Made by a program: the position numbers and the translations under genes
Assembly: GCF_008705135.1 (NCBI RefSeq)
Contig: NZ_CP023694.1
Coordinates: 7,229,001 to 7,293,000, forward strand
DNA: 64,000 nucleotides
Source: Streptomyces coeruleorubidus
GTDB lineage: Bacteria > Actinomycetota > Actinomycetes > Streptomycetales > Streptomycetaceae
Reading direction: 5' to 3'
Shown: positions 43,789 to 53,146 of the stretch, piece by piece
Numbering within the stretch: the first letter of the stretch is position 1
Layout: every line of letters begins with the position of its first letter
The notes under the pieces: generated by a model
The model's database searches: none
What the model was told of the DNA's origin: nothing
What the model saw: the letters and a program-made list of their open reading frames with translations, nothing else

Positions 43789-44205
43789 TCAGCCCCTCGC
43801 GTCGATGGCGGCCTGGAGCGACTCCTTGTAGCCGTCGCTGGTGATCGTGGCACCGGACACCGTGTCGATGCCGGCGCTCTGCGCCTGGAGCGTCTCCTCG
43901 ATCAGCTTGGGCACGGCGGCCGTGGTCTGCGGGTGGTTCGGCTGCTGGAGCATCCGCACCGAGGCGATCTCGTCGCCGTCGAACGTGACCTCGACCTGCA
44001 CCGGGCCCTTCTCGGTGTCGATGGTCGAGCCGGACACGACCGTGGTCGTCGGGCCGCCCGACGAGGAGACCGAGGGTGTCGACGCGGGCGCGGCGGCCCC
44101 GGCGGCGGACGACGACGCCGGCCCGGTGTCGGGCGACGGCGCGTACCGCCAGAGCGGGATCAGCCCCGCGATGCTCAGGACGAGGACGGGTATGGCTCGC
44201 TTCAC
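43789..44205 (-). CDS. Membrane-anchored FMN-binding domain protein
   Basis: A 138-residue protein with an N-terminal signal or anchor (residues 4-20), a Ser/Ala/Pro linker of about 35 residues and a small FMN-binding domain. The flavinylation motif is DTVSGATITS near residue 118; the Thr of SGAT should carry FMN through a phosphoester bond placed by the adjacent ApbE. Outside the membrane it could pass electrons from the flavocytochrome gene upstream to an unknown acceptor. Confidence 0.9.
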   Translation of the reverse strand: MKRAIPVLVLSIAGLIPLWRYAPSPDTGPASSSAAGAAAPASTPSVSSSGGPTTTVVSGSTIDTEKGPVQVEVTFDGDEIASVRMLQQPNHPQTTAAVPKLIEETLQAQSAGIDTVSGATITSDGYKESLQAAIDARG

Positions 44206-44218
44206 GAATCTCTCCTCG

Positions 44219-45559
44219 TCATCCGGCCAGGCTGAAGCGCTCGAAGTGGGTCTGCGTCCTTGGCACGCCCAGCTCGCGCAGGCTGCCGAGCACCGCGTTC
44301 ATCATCGGCGGCGGGCCGCACAGGTACACGTCCCGGCCCGTGATGTCCGGGACCAGACGCGCCAGCTCCCGCGGCGCCAGCCGGTCGGGCACGGCCGGCC
44401 CGGTGACCAGGTGCAGCTCGGCACCCTTGGCGAGCGCGAGTTCGCGCAGCTCGTCGTAGAGGACGGCGTCCTGGTCGGTGGCCACCCGGTAGATCACGAC
44501 CGCGTGGCCGTGCAGTTCCTCCAGCAGGGCCCGGATCGGGGTGACACCGACGCCGCCGGCGATGAGCAGGGCGTCCGGGCGGGTGCGGTGCAGGGTGGTG
44601 AAGGCGCCGTAGGGACCCTCGGCGAACACCCGCGTGCCGACCTTCAGGTGCCGCAGGGCAGCGCTGCCGTCGCCCGCCCGCTTGGCGGTCAGGCGCAGGG
44701 TGCGGCCGTCCGGCGCGGCGGACAGCGAGAACGGGTTGGCCTGCCACCAGCGGTCCTTCGTCAGGAACCGCCACAGGAAGAACTGTCCGGCCCGGGCGGG
44801 CAGCCGGTCCAGGTCGCGGCCCGCGATGTAGACCGAGACCACGTCGTCGTTCTCCGGGATCACGGCCGTCACACGCAGCTGGTGGCGCAGGTTGCGCCAC
44901 AGCGGCAGCACCAGGCGGCCGAGGAACACGGACGCGAGGGCCACGCCCCACACGGCGTACCAGTACGTCCGCGCCACGGACGACGAGGTGAACGACGTAC
45001 CGGCCGCGACCTGGTGCGTGAACGCCAGCACCACCGCGACGTAGGTGTACAGGTGGATGAAGTGCCAGGTCTCGTACGCCAGCCGGCGCCGGGCGTAGCG
45101 GGCCGAGACCGCGCCGACCACGATGATGATCGCCAGGGCGGCGATCGCGCGCAGCACGCCCTCCACCGTCTCCGCGAGGTCCACCAGCTGGTTCACCGGG
45201 TCCAGGGACGAGGACTGGGCGTAGCCGAAGACGATGAACACGGCGTGCGCCAGCAGCAGCCACAGCACCGAGAAACCCGTCCAGCGGTGCCAGGACGTCA
45301 GCCGGTCCATGCCGATCCGCCGGTCGAACCACGGCAGCCGTGCCACCAGCAGCAGCTGGAACGCCATGAGCAGCGCCCCGTACAGGCCCGCCAGCCGCCC
45401 CAGCACGATCAGGGTGTTCGAGGCGAAACCGGCTTGAACGAAGAAGACGGTCACCACGACCGCGTTGGCGAGCAGCAACGCGTACAGGCCGCTACGGCCC
45501 ACCACTCTGGGGCGCACGCCCGGCCGGGTCGCCGCGGGAGGTTCTCGGAGGGTCGTCAC
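44219..45559 (-). CDS. Ferric-reductase-like flavocytochrome b
   Basis: A 446-residue protein joining a six-helix haem-binding domain to a ferredoxin-reductase-like FAD/NAD(P)H module. Haem-ligand histidines are in LTSWHRWTGF, LLAHAVFIV, ETWHFIHLYTY and AFTHQV. The FAD motif is NPFSLSAAPDG, the nucleotide motif IAGGVGVTPIRALLEE, and the end YLCGPPPMM plus THFERF is typical. It should move electrons from NAD(P)H across the membrane. GTG start at 45559 follows AGGAG by ten bases; the open frame extends upstream without support. First gene of the redox operon and divergent from the two-component genes. Confidence 0.9.
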   Translation of the reverse strand: MTTLREPPAATRPGVRPRVVGRSGLYALLLANAVVVTVFFVQAGFASNTLIVLGRLAGLYGALLMAFQLLLVARLPWFDRRIGMDRLTSWHRWTGFSVLWLLLAHAVFIVFGYAQSSSLDPVNQLVDLAETVEGVLRAIAALAIIIVVGAVSARYARRRLAYETWHFIHLYTYVAVVLAFTHQVAAGTSFTSSSVARTYWYAVWGVALASVFLGRLVLPLWRNLRHQLRVTAVIPENDDVVSVYIAGRDLDRLPARAGQFFLWRFLTKDRWWQANPFSLSAAPDGRTLRLTAKRAGDGSAALRHLKVGTRVFAEGPYGAFTTLHRTRPDALLIAGGVGVTPIRALLEELHGHAVVIYRVATDQDAVLYDELRELALAKGAELHLVTGPAVPDRLAPRELARLVPDITGRDVYLCGPPPMMNAVLGSLRELGVPRTQTHFERFSLAG

Positions 45560-45597
45560 GATCGGCAGCTCCTTGATCGGATCCTGGGACACCGAGC

Positions 45598-45626
45598 TTG
45601 TCGCGGGGGAGCTGTCGGAATACTGT
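45598..45626 (+). promoter_or_regulatory. Candidate promoter of the two-component system
   Basis: TTGTCG (45598-45603) and TACTGT (45621-45626) are 17 bases apart, about 70 bases before the response-regulator start, in the divergent gap with the redox operon. By-eye match only. Confidence 0.4.
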
Positions 45627-45693
45627 CGCCCGACTTTCAAGTGTTTATCGATCCGGCGGCGAAGCCCCGGGCGGCTATGGCGGCACGGGGCGG

Positions 45694-46410
45694 GTGAAGC
45701 ACTATGAGCGGGTGGAAAAAGTACGACTCCTCGTCGTCGACGACGACCCGCCCATCGCCGACCTCGTCGCGACCGTCGCCCGCTACGAGGGCTGGGAAGC
45801 GGTCACGGCGTACTCCGGCGAGGACGCGCTCAAGCGGGCCGCCGAGTTCCACCCGGACATCGTGGTGCTCGACCTGATGCTGCCCGGCGTCGACGGCTTC
45901 GGCGTCCTGGACCGGCTGCGCGCCTCGGGCACGATGGTGCCGGTGGTGTTCCTCACCGCGCGCGACGGCGTCGCCGACCGGGTCGCGGGCCTGACTCGGG
46001 GCGGCGACGACTACCTGGTCAAGCCGTTCGCCGTGGAGGAGCTGATGGCCCGGCTGCGCACCGTGCTGCGGCGCAGCGCCGGCCCCGCCTTCCAGCGGTC
46101 CGTGCTCCAGGTCGGCGACCTGACCATGGACGAGGACACCCGCGAGGTGCGGCGCGGCGAGAAACTGCTGTCGCTGACCCCGACCGAGTACGAGGTGCTG
46201 CGCTACCTGATGCGCAAGTCGCCCACCGTGCTCACCAAGGCGCAGATCCTCGACCACGTGTGGGAGTACGGCTTCGGCGGCCGCTCGAACGTCGTCGAGC
46301 TGGTCATCAGCCGGCTGCGCCGCAAGCTCGACGAGACGGACGACGGCGGTGCGCCGCTGATCCACACCGTGCGGGGATTCGGGTACGTCCTGCGACAGGC
46401 CTCCGAGTGA
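45694..46410 (+). CDS. OmpR/PhoB-family response regulator
   Basis: A 238-residue regulator. The receiver domain has acidic VVDDDPP, phospho-acceptor Asp in IVVLDLMLPG and the conserved Lys in YLVKPF. The winged-helix output domain includes LLSLTPTEYEVLRYLM and SNVVELVISRLRRKLD. GTG 45694 was chosen for GGGGCGG upstream; a second GTG six codons later is a fair alternative. Its stop overlaps the kinase start (GTGA). The nearest likely target is the divergent flavin redox operon. Confidence 0.94.
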   Translation: MKHYERVEKVRLLVVDDDPPIADLVATVARYEGWEAVTAYSGEDALKRAAEFHPDIVVLDLMLPGVDGFGVLDRLRASGTMVPVVFLTARDGVADRVAGLTRGGDDYLVKPFAVEELMARLRTVLRRSAGPAFQRSVLQVGDLTMDEDTREVRRGEKLLSLTPTEYEVLRYLMRKSPTVLTKAQILDHVWEYGFGGRSNVVELVISRLRRKLDETDDGGAPLIHTVRGFGYVLRQASE

Positions 46411-47888
46411 TCGCCCGGCTGCGGCGGGCCTACCGCGGGATGCGCCTGGGCACCCGGCTGGCCCTCGGCCTCGGCGCGCTGTCGCTGGTCGTCTTCGCCG
46501 TCGTCGGCACGGCCCTCACCACGTACATGCGCGACTACCTGTCGGCCCAGCTCGACACCCAGCTGGCGCAGGCCCAGATCGCCCAGTCCAAGAGCATCGC
46601 GGACTACGGCACGCTCTCGGGCAAGAAGTACTACAGCTGGTTCTACGCCGTGTACGACGTCTCGGACGGCACGCCCGAGCTCCGCAGGCCAGAGGACCCC
46701 GCCGACCTGCCCGAGGACGTCGACGACTTCACCGCCCTGGCCTCGGCGCAGAGCGCCGCGCACACCGAGCTGCTGCGCACCGAGCACCTCAGGGGCGCGG
46801 GCACCTACCGGCTGCGCGCCTGCGAGGTCGAGCCCGGGGTGATCCTGGTGAGCGCCGCGCCCATGGAGGACATCGAGGACACGGTCGGGCAGCTGATCAC
46901 CATCCAGGTCGTCACCTTCGCGCTCGCGCTGCTCGCCCTGGTGGTGTTCGGCCGCCGCATGCTGCGTCGCGGGCTGAAGCCGCTCAGCGACATGGCGTCC
47001 ACCGCGCACGGCATCGCCTCGCACGACCTGACCGAGTCGGCGGCCCGGCTGCCGCTGCGCGCCGACGGCCGGGACGGCGGCCCGGAGGTGGACGAGCTGC
47101 GGACCGCCTTCAACACGATGCTGGAGCACATCGACGACTCCCTGGCCGTGCGCGCGGAGGCCGAGCAGCGGCTGCGCCGGTTCGTCGCGGACGCCTCGCA
47201 CGAACTGCGCACCCCGCTGATGTCGGTACGCGGCTACGCCGACCTGTTCCAGTACGCCGCCGCCAACGCCCCCGAGGAACGCGACCGGCACCTGGCCCGG
47301 CTGCGCGCCGAGGCCGCCCGCATGGGCATCCTCCTGGACGACCTGCTGCTGCTCGCCCGGCTGGACGCGGCGGAGGTGGAGGCGCCGCTGCGGTGCGAGG
47401 ACGCCGACCTGGTGGAGCTGGTCCAGCAGGCCGCCGACGCCTTCCGGGCCAGCCGGCCGGACCACCCGCTGACGGTGGCCGCCGGCCCGGGGGCGCTCAA
47501 GGTGCGCCTGGACCCGCAGCGCGTCCGGCAGGTCCTGGACAACCTCCTCGCCAACGCCGCCGTGCACACCCCGCCCGGAACCCCGGTGTCCGTGGACGTC
47601 ACCGTCGCCTCCCACACCGCCCTGGTCCGGATCGCCGACGCGGGCCCCGGCATCCCGCCCGAGGACCAGGAGCGCGTCTTCGACCGCTTCTACCGCGTCG
47701 ACAAGGCCCGCAGCCGCGACCGCGGCGGCAGCGGCCTCGGCCTGGCGGTCGCCCACTCCCTGGTCCGGGCCCACGGCGGCCGCATCGAGCTGGACAGCGA
47801 ACCGGGGGCGACGGTGTTCACCGTGCGCCTGCCGCTGGACGGGGCGGCGCTCCCGGCCGCCCCGGGGCCGGAAACGACCGCCGTCTAG
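46407..47888 (+). CDS. Sensor histidine kinase
   Basis: A 493-residue membrane kinase. Two membrane helices (about 19-42 and 162-184) enclose a sensor region of about 120 residues outside the cell with no recognisable fold. HAMP follows, then the phospho-acceptor His in SHELRTPLMSVRGY, the N box NLLANAAVH and the G boxes AGPGIP and GGSGLGLAVAHSLV. It pairs with the response regulator encoded just upstream. The sensed signal is unknown; the divergent redox operon suggests redox or metal status. Confidence 0.94.
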   Translation: MIARLRRAYRGMRLGTRLALGLGALSLVVFAVVGTALTTYMRDYLSAQLDTQLAQAQIAQSKSIADYGTLSGKKYYSWFYAVYDVSDGTPELRRPEDPADLPEDVDDFTALASAQSAAHTELLRTEHLRGAGTYRLRACEVEPGVILVSAAPMEDIEDTVGQLITIQVVTFALALLALVVFGRRMLRRGLKPLSDMASTAHGIASHDLTESAARLPLRADGRDGGPEVDELRTAFNTMLEHIDDSLAVRAEAEQRLRRFVADASHELRTPLMSVRGYADLFQYAAANAPEERDRHLARLRAEAARMGILLDDLLLLARLDAAEVEAPLRCEDADLVELVQQAADAFRASRPDHPLTVAAGPGALKVRLDPQRVRQVLDNLLANAAVHTPPGTPVSVDVTVASHTALVRIADAGPGIPPEDQERVFDRFYRVDKARSRDRGGSGLGLAVAHSLVRAHGGRIELDSEPGATVFTVRLPLDGAALPAAPGPETTAV

Positions 47889-47915
47889 ACTCGACCGGCA
47901 ACAGCCCGTACGACC

Positions 47916-49076
47916 ATGGCCAAAAGTCTCCGCCAACCCGAAGGGCCCGGCGTCTTGATACGGATCGATTCAGTCACCAAGCGGTACCCGGACGGCACGG
48001 TGGCGGTCGACCGGCTCTCGCTGGAGATACCCGACCGCTCGATCACCGTCCTCGTCGGACCGTCGGGCTGCGGCAAGACGACCACCCTGCGGATGATCAA
48101 CAGAATGGTCGATCCGAGCGAGGGAACCATCCTCCTCGACGGCGAGGACATCCAGCGACAGCCCGTCACCACCCTGCGCCGGTCCATGGGTTACGTCATC
48201 CAGAACGCCGGCCTCTTCCAGCACCGCACCATCGTCGACAACATCGCGACCGTGCCCCGCATGCTCGGCTGGGGCAAGCAGAAGGCCCGGGCGCGGGCCG
48301 CGGAGCTGATGGAGCGGGTCGGGCTCGACGCCGCGCTCGCCAAGCGGTACCCGTACCAGCTCTCCGGCGGCCAGCAGCAGCGCGTCGGCGTGGCCCGGGC
48401 GCTCGCCGCCGACCCGCCCGTGCTGCTCATGGACGAGCCGTTCTCGGCGGTCGACCCGGTGGTGCGCAAGGGACTCCAGGACGAACTGCTGCGCATCCAG
48501 GACGAGTTGGGCAAGACCATCATCTTCGTCACCCACGACATCGACGAGGCGATCAAGCTCGGCACGATGGTCGCCGTGATGCGCACCGGCGGCCACCTCG
48601 CCCAGTACGCGCCCCCGGCCGAGCTGCTGTCCAGCCCCGCCGACGCCTTCGTCGAGGACTTCCTCGGCGGTGACCGCGGCATCCGGCGCCTGTCTTTCTT
48701 CCCCTCCGCGCGGCTGGAGTTGACGAGCGACCCGGTGATCCCGCTCGACGCCACCGCCGAGCAGATCGCCGCCCCCGACGCCCCCTACCTCCTGGTGACC
48801 GACCCGAACGGCCGGCCGCTCGGCTGGAGCGAGCCGCGGGACCTGGTCGCGGGGGACATCCGGCCGGAGCGACTGCTCTCCTACGGGCGGCCGTTCGTGC
48901 CCGGCACCGACTCGCTGCGGGCCGCCCTGGACTGCGCGGTGCTGTCGCCGGCCGGCTGGGCCGTCGCCGTCGACACCGGCGGGCGGGTGACCGGCGTCGT
49001 CTCGCAGCAGACCATCGGCGAGGCGATCCGCAGCGCCCACGCCGCCGGGCGCGACGACGAGAAGGTCGCCGGATGA
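47916..49076 (+). CDS. OpuCA-type ABC ATPase for glycine betaine/choline-like osmolytes
   Basis: A 386-residue ATPase. Walker A is GPSGCGKTT, the signature is LSGGQQQRVGVARA and Walker B is VLLMDEPF. The C-terminal 100 residues form a CBS-like region (RPLGWSEPRDLVAGD, GRVTGVVSQQTIGEAI), typical of osmolyte importers where CBS domains sense ionic strength. ATG 47916 lacks a clear ribosome site; a TTG at 47956, starting MIRIDSVTKRYPDG and preceded by GAAGGG, may be the true start. It overlaps the first permease by four bases. Confidence 0.9.
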   Translation: MAKSLRQPEGPGVLIRIDSVTKRYPDGTVAVDRLSLEIPDRSITVLVGPSGCGKTTTLRMINRMVDPSEGTILLDGEDIQRQPVTTLRRSMGYVIQNAGLFQHRTIVDNIATVPRMLGWGKQKARARAAELMERVGLDAALAKRYPYQLSGGQQQRVGVARALAADPPVLLMDEPFSAVDPVVRKGLQDELLRIQDELGKTIIFVTHDIDEAIKLGTMVAVMRTGGHLAQYAPPAELLSSPADAFVEDFLGGDRGIRRLSFFPSARLELTSDPVIPLDATAEQIAAPDAPYLLVTDPNGRPLGWSEPRDLVAGDIRPERLLSYGRPFVPGTDSLRAALDCAVLSPAGWAVAVDTGGRVTGVVSQQTIGEAIRSAHAAGRDDEKVAG

Positions 49077-49771
49077 GCGACTACCTGCACGACTTCTTCG
49101 ACATGCCGAGCGACCTCCAGCACAGCTGGATCGGACTGGTCGGACTGCACTTGAGGGAGGCCTTGCTGCCGGTCGTGGCCGGACTGCTCCTCGCACTGCC
49201 GATCGCCCAGCTCTGTGTGCGCTTCCGCTGGCTCTACCCGCCCGTCCTCGGCATCACGACCGTGCTGTACGCCGTCCCGTCGCTGGCGTTCTTCGTCGTC
49301 CTCATCAACTACACCGGGCAGACCGAACTCACCGTGATGATCCCGCTGGCCGTGTACAGCCTGGTGGTGCTCGTCCCGGCGATCGTCGACGGGGTGCGCT
49401 CGGTGCCCCCGGAGACCCTGTCCGCGGCCACCGCCATGGGATTCGGTCCCGTACGGCGGTACTTCCAGGTGCAGTTGCCGATCGCGGTCCCGGCGATCAT
49501 CGCGGGTCTGCGGGTGGCGACCGTGTCGAGCATCTCCCTCGTCAGCGTCGGCATGCTGATCGGCAACCAGGGCGCGCTCGGCAACCTGCTCCACGACGCG
49601 CAGATCTACAACCGGCCCGAACTGACCTGGAACTCCGTGATCACCACGGCCCTCCTGGCGATCCTCGTCGACGCCCTGCTGGTCCTCGTGCGCGTGCTGC
49701 TGACGCCGTGGATGCCCAGCGGCACGGCCGGCCGCAAGCAGGCGCCCGCCCTCAAGGACGCAGCCCGGTGA
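49073..49771 (+). CDS. OpuCB-type permease
   Basis: A 232-residue membrane protein with five or six helices of the proline/glycine betaine BPD family. The EAA-type loop reads ETLSAATAMGFGPVRRYF. It overlaps the ATPase and the second permease by four bases at each end (ATGA and GTGA), so the subunits are translated together. Confidence 0.92.
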   Translation: MSDYLHDFFDMPSDLQHSWIGLVGLHLREALLPVVAGLLLALPIAQLCVRFRWLYPPVLGITTVLYAVPSLAFFVVLINYTGQTELTVMIPLAVYSLVVLVPAIVDGVRSVPPETLSAATAMGFGPVRRYFQVQLPIAVPAIIAGLRVATVSSISLVSVGMLIGNQGALGNLLHDAQIYNRPELTWNSVITTALLAILVDALLVLVRVLLTPWMPSGTAGRKQAPALKDAAR

Positions 49772-50433
49772 ACGTACTGAACTTCGTCAACGCCTTCTTC
49801 AGCGACAGTGCCCACTGGCACGGCTACGACGGCATCCCGACCCGCCTCGGCGAACACGTGCGGTACACCCTGGAGGCGCTCGCCCTCGCCGCCGCGATCG
49901 GACTGCCGGTCGGCCTGGTCACCGGTCACTACGGGCGCGGCGGGAACGCCCTGTCCCTGGTCGCCACCGCCGGGCGGGCCCTGCCCAGCTTCGGCCTGCT
50001 GGTGCTGATGACGACCCTGCTGGGGTTCGGGATGCTGCCCGTGATGATCCCGCTGGTCGTCCTCGCCGTCCCGCCGATCCTCGTCACCACCTATGAGGCG
50101 ATGCGGTCGGTCGACCCCTCACCGGTGGACGCCGCCCGCGGCATGGGCATGCAGGAGTCCCGGATCCTGTTGCAGGTGGAACTGCCGGTCGCCCTGCCGC
50201 TGATCCTGAGCGGTCTGCGCTCGGCGGCCATCCAGATCGTGTCGACGGCGACCATCGCCGCGTACGTCAGCCTGGGCGGTCTCGGCCGGTACATCGTCGA
50301 CGGCCTCTACCAGCGCAACTACGAGAAGGTGGTGGGCGGCGCGACGCTGGTCGCCGTCCTGGCGCTGGTCACGCTCGCGCTGTTCTGGGCGGTCGCGCGG
50401 GTCGCGGTGTCGCCCGGAGTGCGCAGGAGATGA
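49768..50433 (+). CDS. OpuCD-type permease
   Basis: A 221-residue second permease. The EAA-type loop is PVDAARGMGMQESRILLQV and GGLGRYIVDGLYQRN is characteristic of the family. It starts at GTG 49768 inside the stop of the first permease. Together the two form the membrane channel of the importer. Confidence 0.92.
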   Translation: MNVLNFVNAFFSDSAHWHGYDGIPTRLGEHVRYTLEALALAAAIGLPVGLVTGHYGRGGNALSLVATAGRALPSFGLLVLMTTLLGFGMLPVMIPLVVLAVPPILVTTYEAMRSVDPSPVDAARGMGMQESRILLQVELPVALPLILSGLRSAAIQIVSTATIAAYVSLGGLGRYIVDGLYQRNYEKVVGGATLVAVLALVTLALFWAVARVAVSPGVRRR

Positions 50434-50524
50434 GAGACGGAGTGCCGCAATCTGCCGCAGATCGACACCGATTGTAACCAGGCTGCACTTGACTGACCGA
50501 AGAGCGGCTGGCTTGGATCAGTGG

Positions 50525-51484
50525 GTGATTACTACGGCGAAGAGCAGCACCCGGTCCATCACGAGGCACCCCGCCGCGGCAGCGGTCGCGCTCGCCGCGG
50601 CGGCGGCTCTTCTCGGAGGCTGTTCCTCCGGCGGCACCTCCGACGACCCGCTCAAGGGCGGCGGAGCGGAGAGCGGCACCGTCGTGGTCGGCTCCAACAA
50701 CTTCGCCGAGAGCATCCTGCTCGCCGACATCTACGGCGAGGCCCTCAAGGCCAAGGGCATCAAGGTCACCTACAAGCCCAACATCGGCAGCCGCGAGACC
50801 ACGTACGGCCTGATGAAGAACGGCGCCATCACCCTGCTGCCGGAGTACAACGGCTCCCTGCTGGCGTACCTCGACGCCAAGGCCAAGCCGAAGACGGTCG
50901 AGGAGACCACGACCGCCATCAACGGCAAGCTCGACTCCAAGCTGGAACTGCTGAAGCCGTCGGCCGCGCAGAACAAGGACTCCGTGACCCTCAACGCGGA
51001 GACCGCGAAGAAGTACAAGCTCACCTCCGACTCCTCCATCGGGGAGCTCAAGGACGTCGCCAAGGACCTGGTGTTCGGCGGCTCCCCGGAGTTCCAGACC
51101 CGGCACCAGGGCCTGGTGGGCCTGAAGTCGGTGTACGGGCTGGAGTTCAAGTCCTTCAAGTCCCTCGACGCGGGCGGGCCGCTGACCCAGACGGCGCTGA
51201 AGAAGAACACCGTGCAGGCCGCGGACCTCTTCACCACCGACCCGACCATCGCCCGGGACAAGTTCGTCGTCCTGAAGGACCCGGAGAACCTCTTCGGCTT
51301 CCAGAACGTGCAGCCGCTGGTCCGCAAGGGCGAGCTGTCCAAGGAGGGCGCCGAGGCGCTCGACGCGGTCTCGGCCAAGCTCGACACGAAGACGCTGCTC
51401 GACCTGGACGCACAGGTGCAGCTCCAGAAGAAGGACCCGCTGGACGTGGCCAAGGCGTGGCTGAAGTCGGCGGGCCTGGTCTGA
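50525..51484 (+). CDS. OpuCC-type osmolyte-binding lipoprotein
   Basis: A 319-residue binding protein with lipobox LLGGC near Cys33. The mature part has VVVGSNNFAESILLADIYGEALK and NIGSRETTYGLMKNGAITLLPEYNGSLL (key residues G, N, E, Y), diagnostic for glycine betaine/carnitine/choline-binding OpuCC proteins. The start is uncertain: GTG 50525 fits the expected signal length but lacks a clear ribosome site, and TTG 50513 is an alternative. It lies 91 bases past the second permease and completes the transporter. Confidence 0.9.
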   Translation: MITTAKSSTRSITRHPAAAAVALAAAAALLGGCSSGGTSDDPLKGGGAESGTVVVGSNNFAESILLADIYGEALKAKGIKVTYKPNIGSRETTYGLMKNGAITLLPEYNGSLLAYLDAKAKPKTVEETTTAINGKLDSKLELLKPSAAQNKDSVTLNAETAKKYKLTSDSSIGELKDVAKDLVFGGSPEFQTRHQGLVGLKSVYGLEFKSFKSLDAGGPLTQTALKKNTVQAADLFTTDPTIARDKFVVLKDPENLFGFQNVQPLVRKGELSKEGAEALDAVSAKLDTKTLLDLDAQVQLQKKDPLDVAKAWLKSAGLV

Positions 51485-51613
51485 GTCCGAGCCGGCTGCC
51501 CGGCACGATGCGGTAACGGTTCGGGCGGATCCCCAGTGGATCGAACGCGGGCCGGGGGTGGGGCGTCACAGGGACGGAACCATCCCCGGTCACCGCGAAC
51601 CCCTGGGAGAGTC

Positions 51614-52528
51614 ATGCGTACCGACATGACCCGCACCGCCCGTCTGCTCCTCGTCCTCGCCCTGTCCGCCGCCGGAGCCGGTGCCGCCGCGGGGTGCGGC
51701 ACGGCGGAGGCCGGCCGCACCGAACCGGCCCCGTCCCCGCGCTCGAAGGACCGCGCCCATCGGGTCGCGGAAGCCTGGGACGGCTCCCGCGCGGCCGCCC
51801 AGTGGCGCGCGGGCTACCACCCCGTCGCACCGGTCGTCCAACTGCCCGCGGGCGGCCTCCGCGACGACGCCGACCGGCGCGCGTACGCGACCGGCACCTT
51901 CGACCTGAAGGCGCCGCTCCCCTCCGCCCGGGGAAAGAGCGGCCGGGTGACGTGGAAGGACGGGGGCTCGCTCACCAGGCCCCTCGTGGCGGCCGAGCGG
52001 GCCTACCGGGCCCTGGACGGCAACAGCGCCCCCGGTCCCCGACTGACCGTCACCAAGGCCGAGTCGGGCGACATGACCGTGCTCACCAGCCGCGGGCCGG
52101 CGACCGTCCCGGCCTGGCTGTTCACTCTGGAGGGCTATGCCACTCCTCTGAAGACGGCCGCCGTGAACCCCTCGGAGGTGCCCAAGTCGCCTGTCGCGCC
52201 GCTCGGGCAGGACGTACCCACGGACGTGCTCGCGCCGCTCGGCGGCCTGACGAAGGTGGCGGAGGACGGCCGGTCCGTCACCGTGGTGGCGCACCACGGA
52301 TCCTGCGACGACGGCCCCGTCGTGACGGCGCTGGAGACGCGCGGCAGCGTCGTGCTGTCCGCCTCCGTGACCGGCACCGACGACGGTCCCTGCACGAGTG
52401 ACCTGCGCGGCGAGAAGGTGACGGTGAAGCTGGACCGGCCGGTCGGCGACCGCGTCGTCCTGGACGCGTTCACGGGCCGTCCGGTGCCGTACACCGAGTG
52501 GCCCGGGGCGGCACCCGGCCGGAGCTGA
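51614..52528 (+). CDS. Lipoprotein of unknown function
   Basis: A 304-residue exported protein. Start ATG 51614 follows GGGAGAG. The signal ends GAAAGC with Cys28, so lipid anchoring is likely. The mature part has repeated short beta-like segments (TWKDGGSLTRPL, TVLTSRGPATVPAWLFTLEGY, VVAHHGSCDDG) and two Cys in the C-terminal third that could form a disulphide. I recognise no fold. It stands between the osmolyte importer and the conservon, with its own upstream gap of 129 bases. Confidence 0.75.
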   Translation: MRTDMTRTARLLLVLALSAAGAGAAAGCGTAEAGRTEPAPSPRSKDRAHRVAEAWDGSRAAAQWRAGYHPVAPVVQLPAGGLRDDADRRAYATGTFDLKAPLPSARGKSGRVTWKDGGSLTRPLVAAERAYRALDGNSAPGPRLTVTKAESGDMTVLTSRGPATVPAWLFTLEGYATPLKTAAVNPSEVPKSPVAPLGQDVPTDVLAPLGGLTKVAEDGRSVTVVAHHGSCDDGPVVTALETRGSVVLSASVTGTDDGPCTSDLRGEKVTVKLDRPVGDRVVLDAFTGRPVPYTEWPGAAPGRS

Positions 52529-52561
52529 GACACCGCTGGTTTCAGCCTCGCACCGCCTGGT

Positions 52562-53146
52562 TCAGGCCTGCACCGCCGTCGCGATCAGCTGGTCGATCAG
52601 GGCGATCAGCACGTCCCGGCACGACTGCCTCTCCCGCGCGTCGCACAGCAGCACCTGCACGTGCTCCGGCACCGCGAGTGCGTCCCTGATGTCCTCGGGC
52701 GGATACGGGTGTGCGCCGTGGAAGCCGTTGACCCCGACGACGAAGGGGATGCCCCGGCGTTCGAAGAAGTCGATCGCGGCGAAGCTGGACTCGGGTCTGC
52801 GGACGTCGACCAGGACCACGGCACCGAGCGCGCCGAGGGCCAGGTCGTTCCACATGAACCAGAACCGCTGCTGCCCCGGCGTGCCGAACAGGTACAGCAC
52901 CAGGTCCCGGCTGATGGTGATCCGGCCGAAGTCCAGGGCCACGGTGGTGGCCCGCTTCTCCTCGATACCGTCCAGGTCGTCGATGCCCAGACCGGCCATG
53001 GTCAGGGGTTCCTCGGTGCGCAGGGGGACGATCTCGCTGACCGACCCGACCATGGTGGTCTTGCCCACGCCGAAGCCCCCGGCGATGAGGATCTTGACCG
53101 TGTCGGGTGCCGAGGACGCGTCGGTGGCGACGTCAGAGCCGGCCAA
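52562..53146 (-). CDS. cvnD: Conservon GTPase CvnD
   Basis: A 194-residue Ras-like small GTPase. Residues 19-33 hold ILIAGGFGVGKTTMV (P loop), the switch II motif is LFGTPGQQRFWFMW and the base-recognition motif VGVNGF replaces the usual NKxD, as is common in this family. CvnD proteins cycle with the roadblock and histidine-kinase-like partners at the membrane. The start is TTG 53146, inside the end of cvnC, so the genes are coupled. Confidence 0.92.
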   Translation of the reverse strand: MAGSDVATDASSAPDTVKILIAGGFGVGKTTMVGSVSEIVPLRTEEPLTMAGLGIDDLDGIEEKRATTVALDFGRITISRDLVLYLFGTPGQQRFWFMWNDLALGALGAVVLVDVRRPESSFAAIDFFERRGIPFVVGVNGFHGAHPYPPEDIRDALAVPEHVQVLLCDARERQSCRDVLIALIDQLIATAVQA

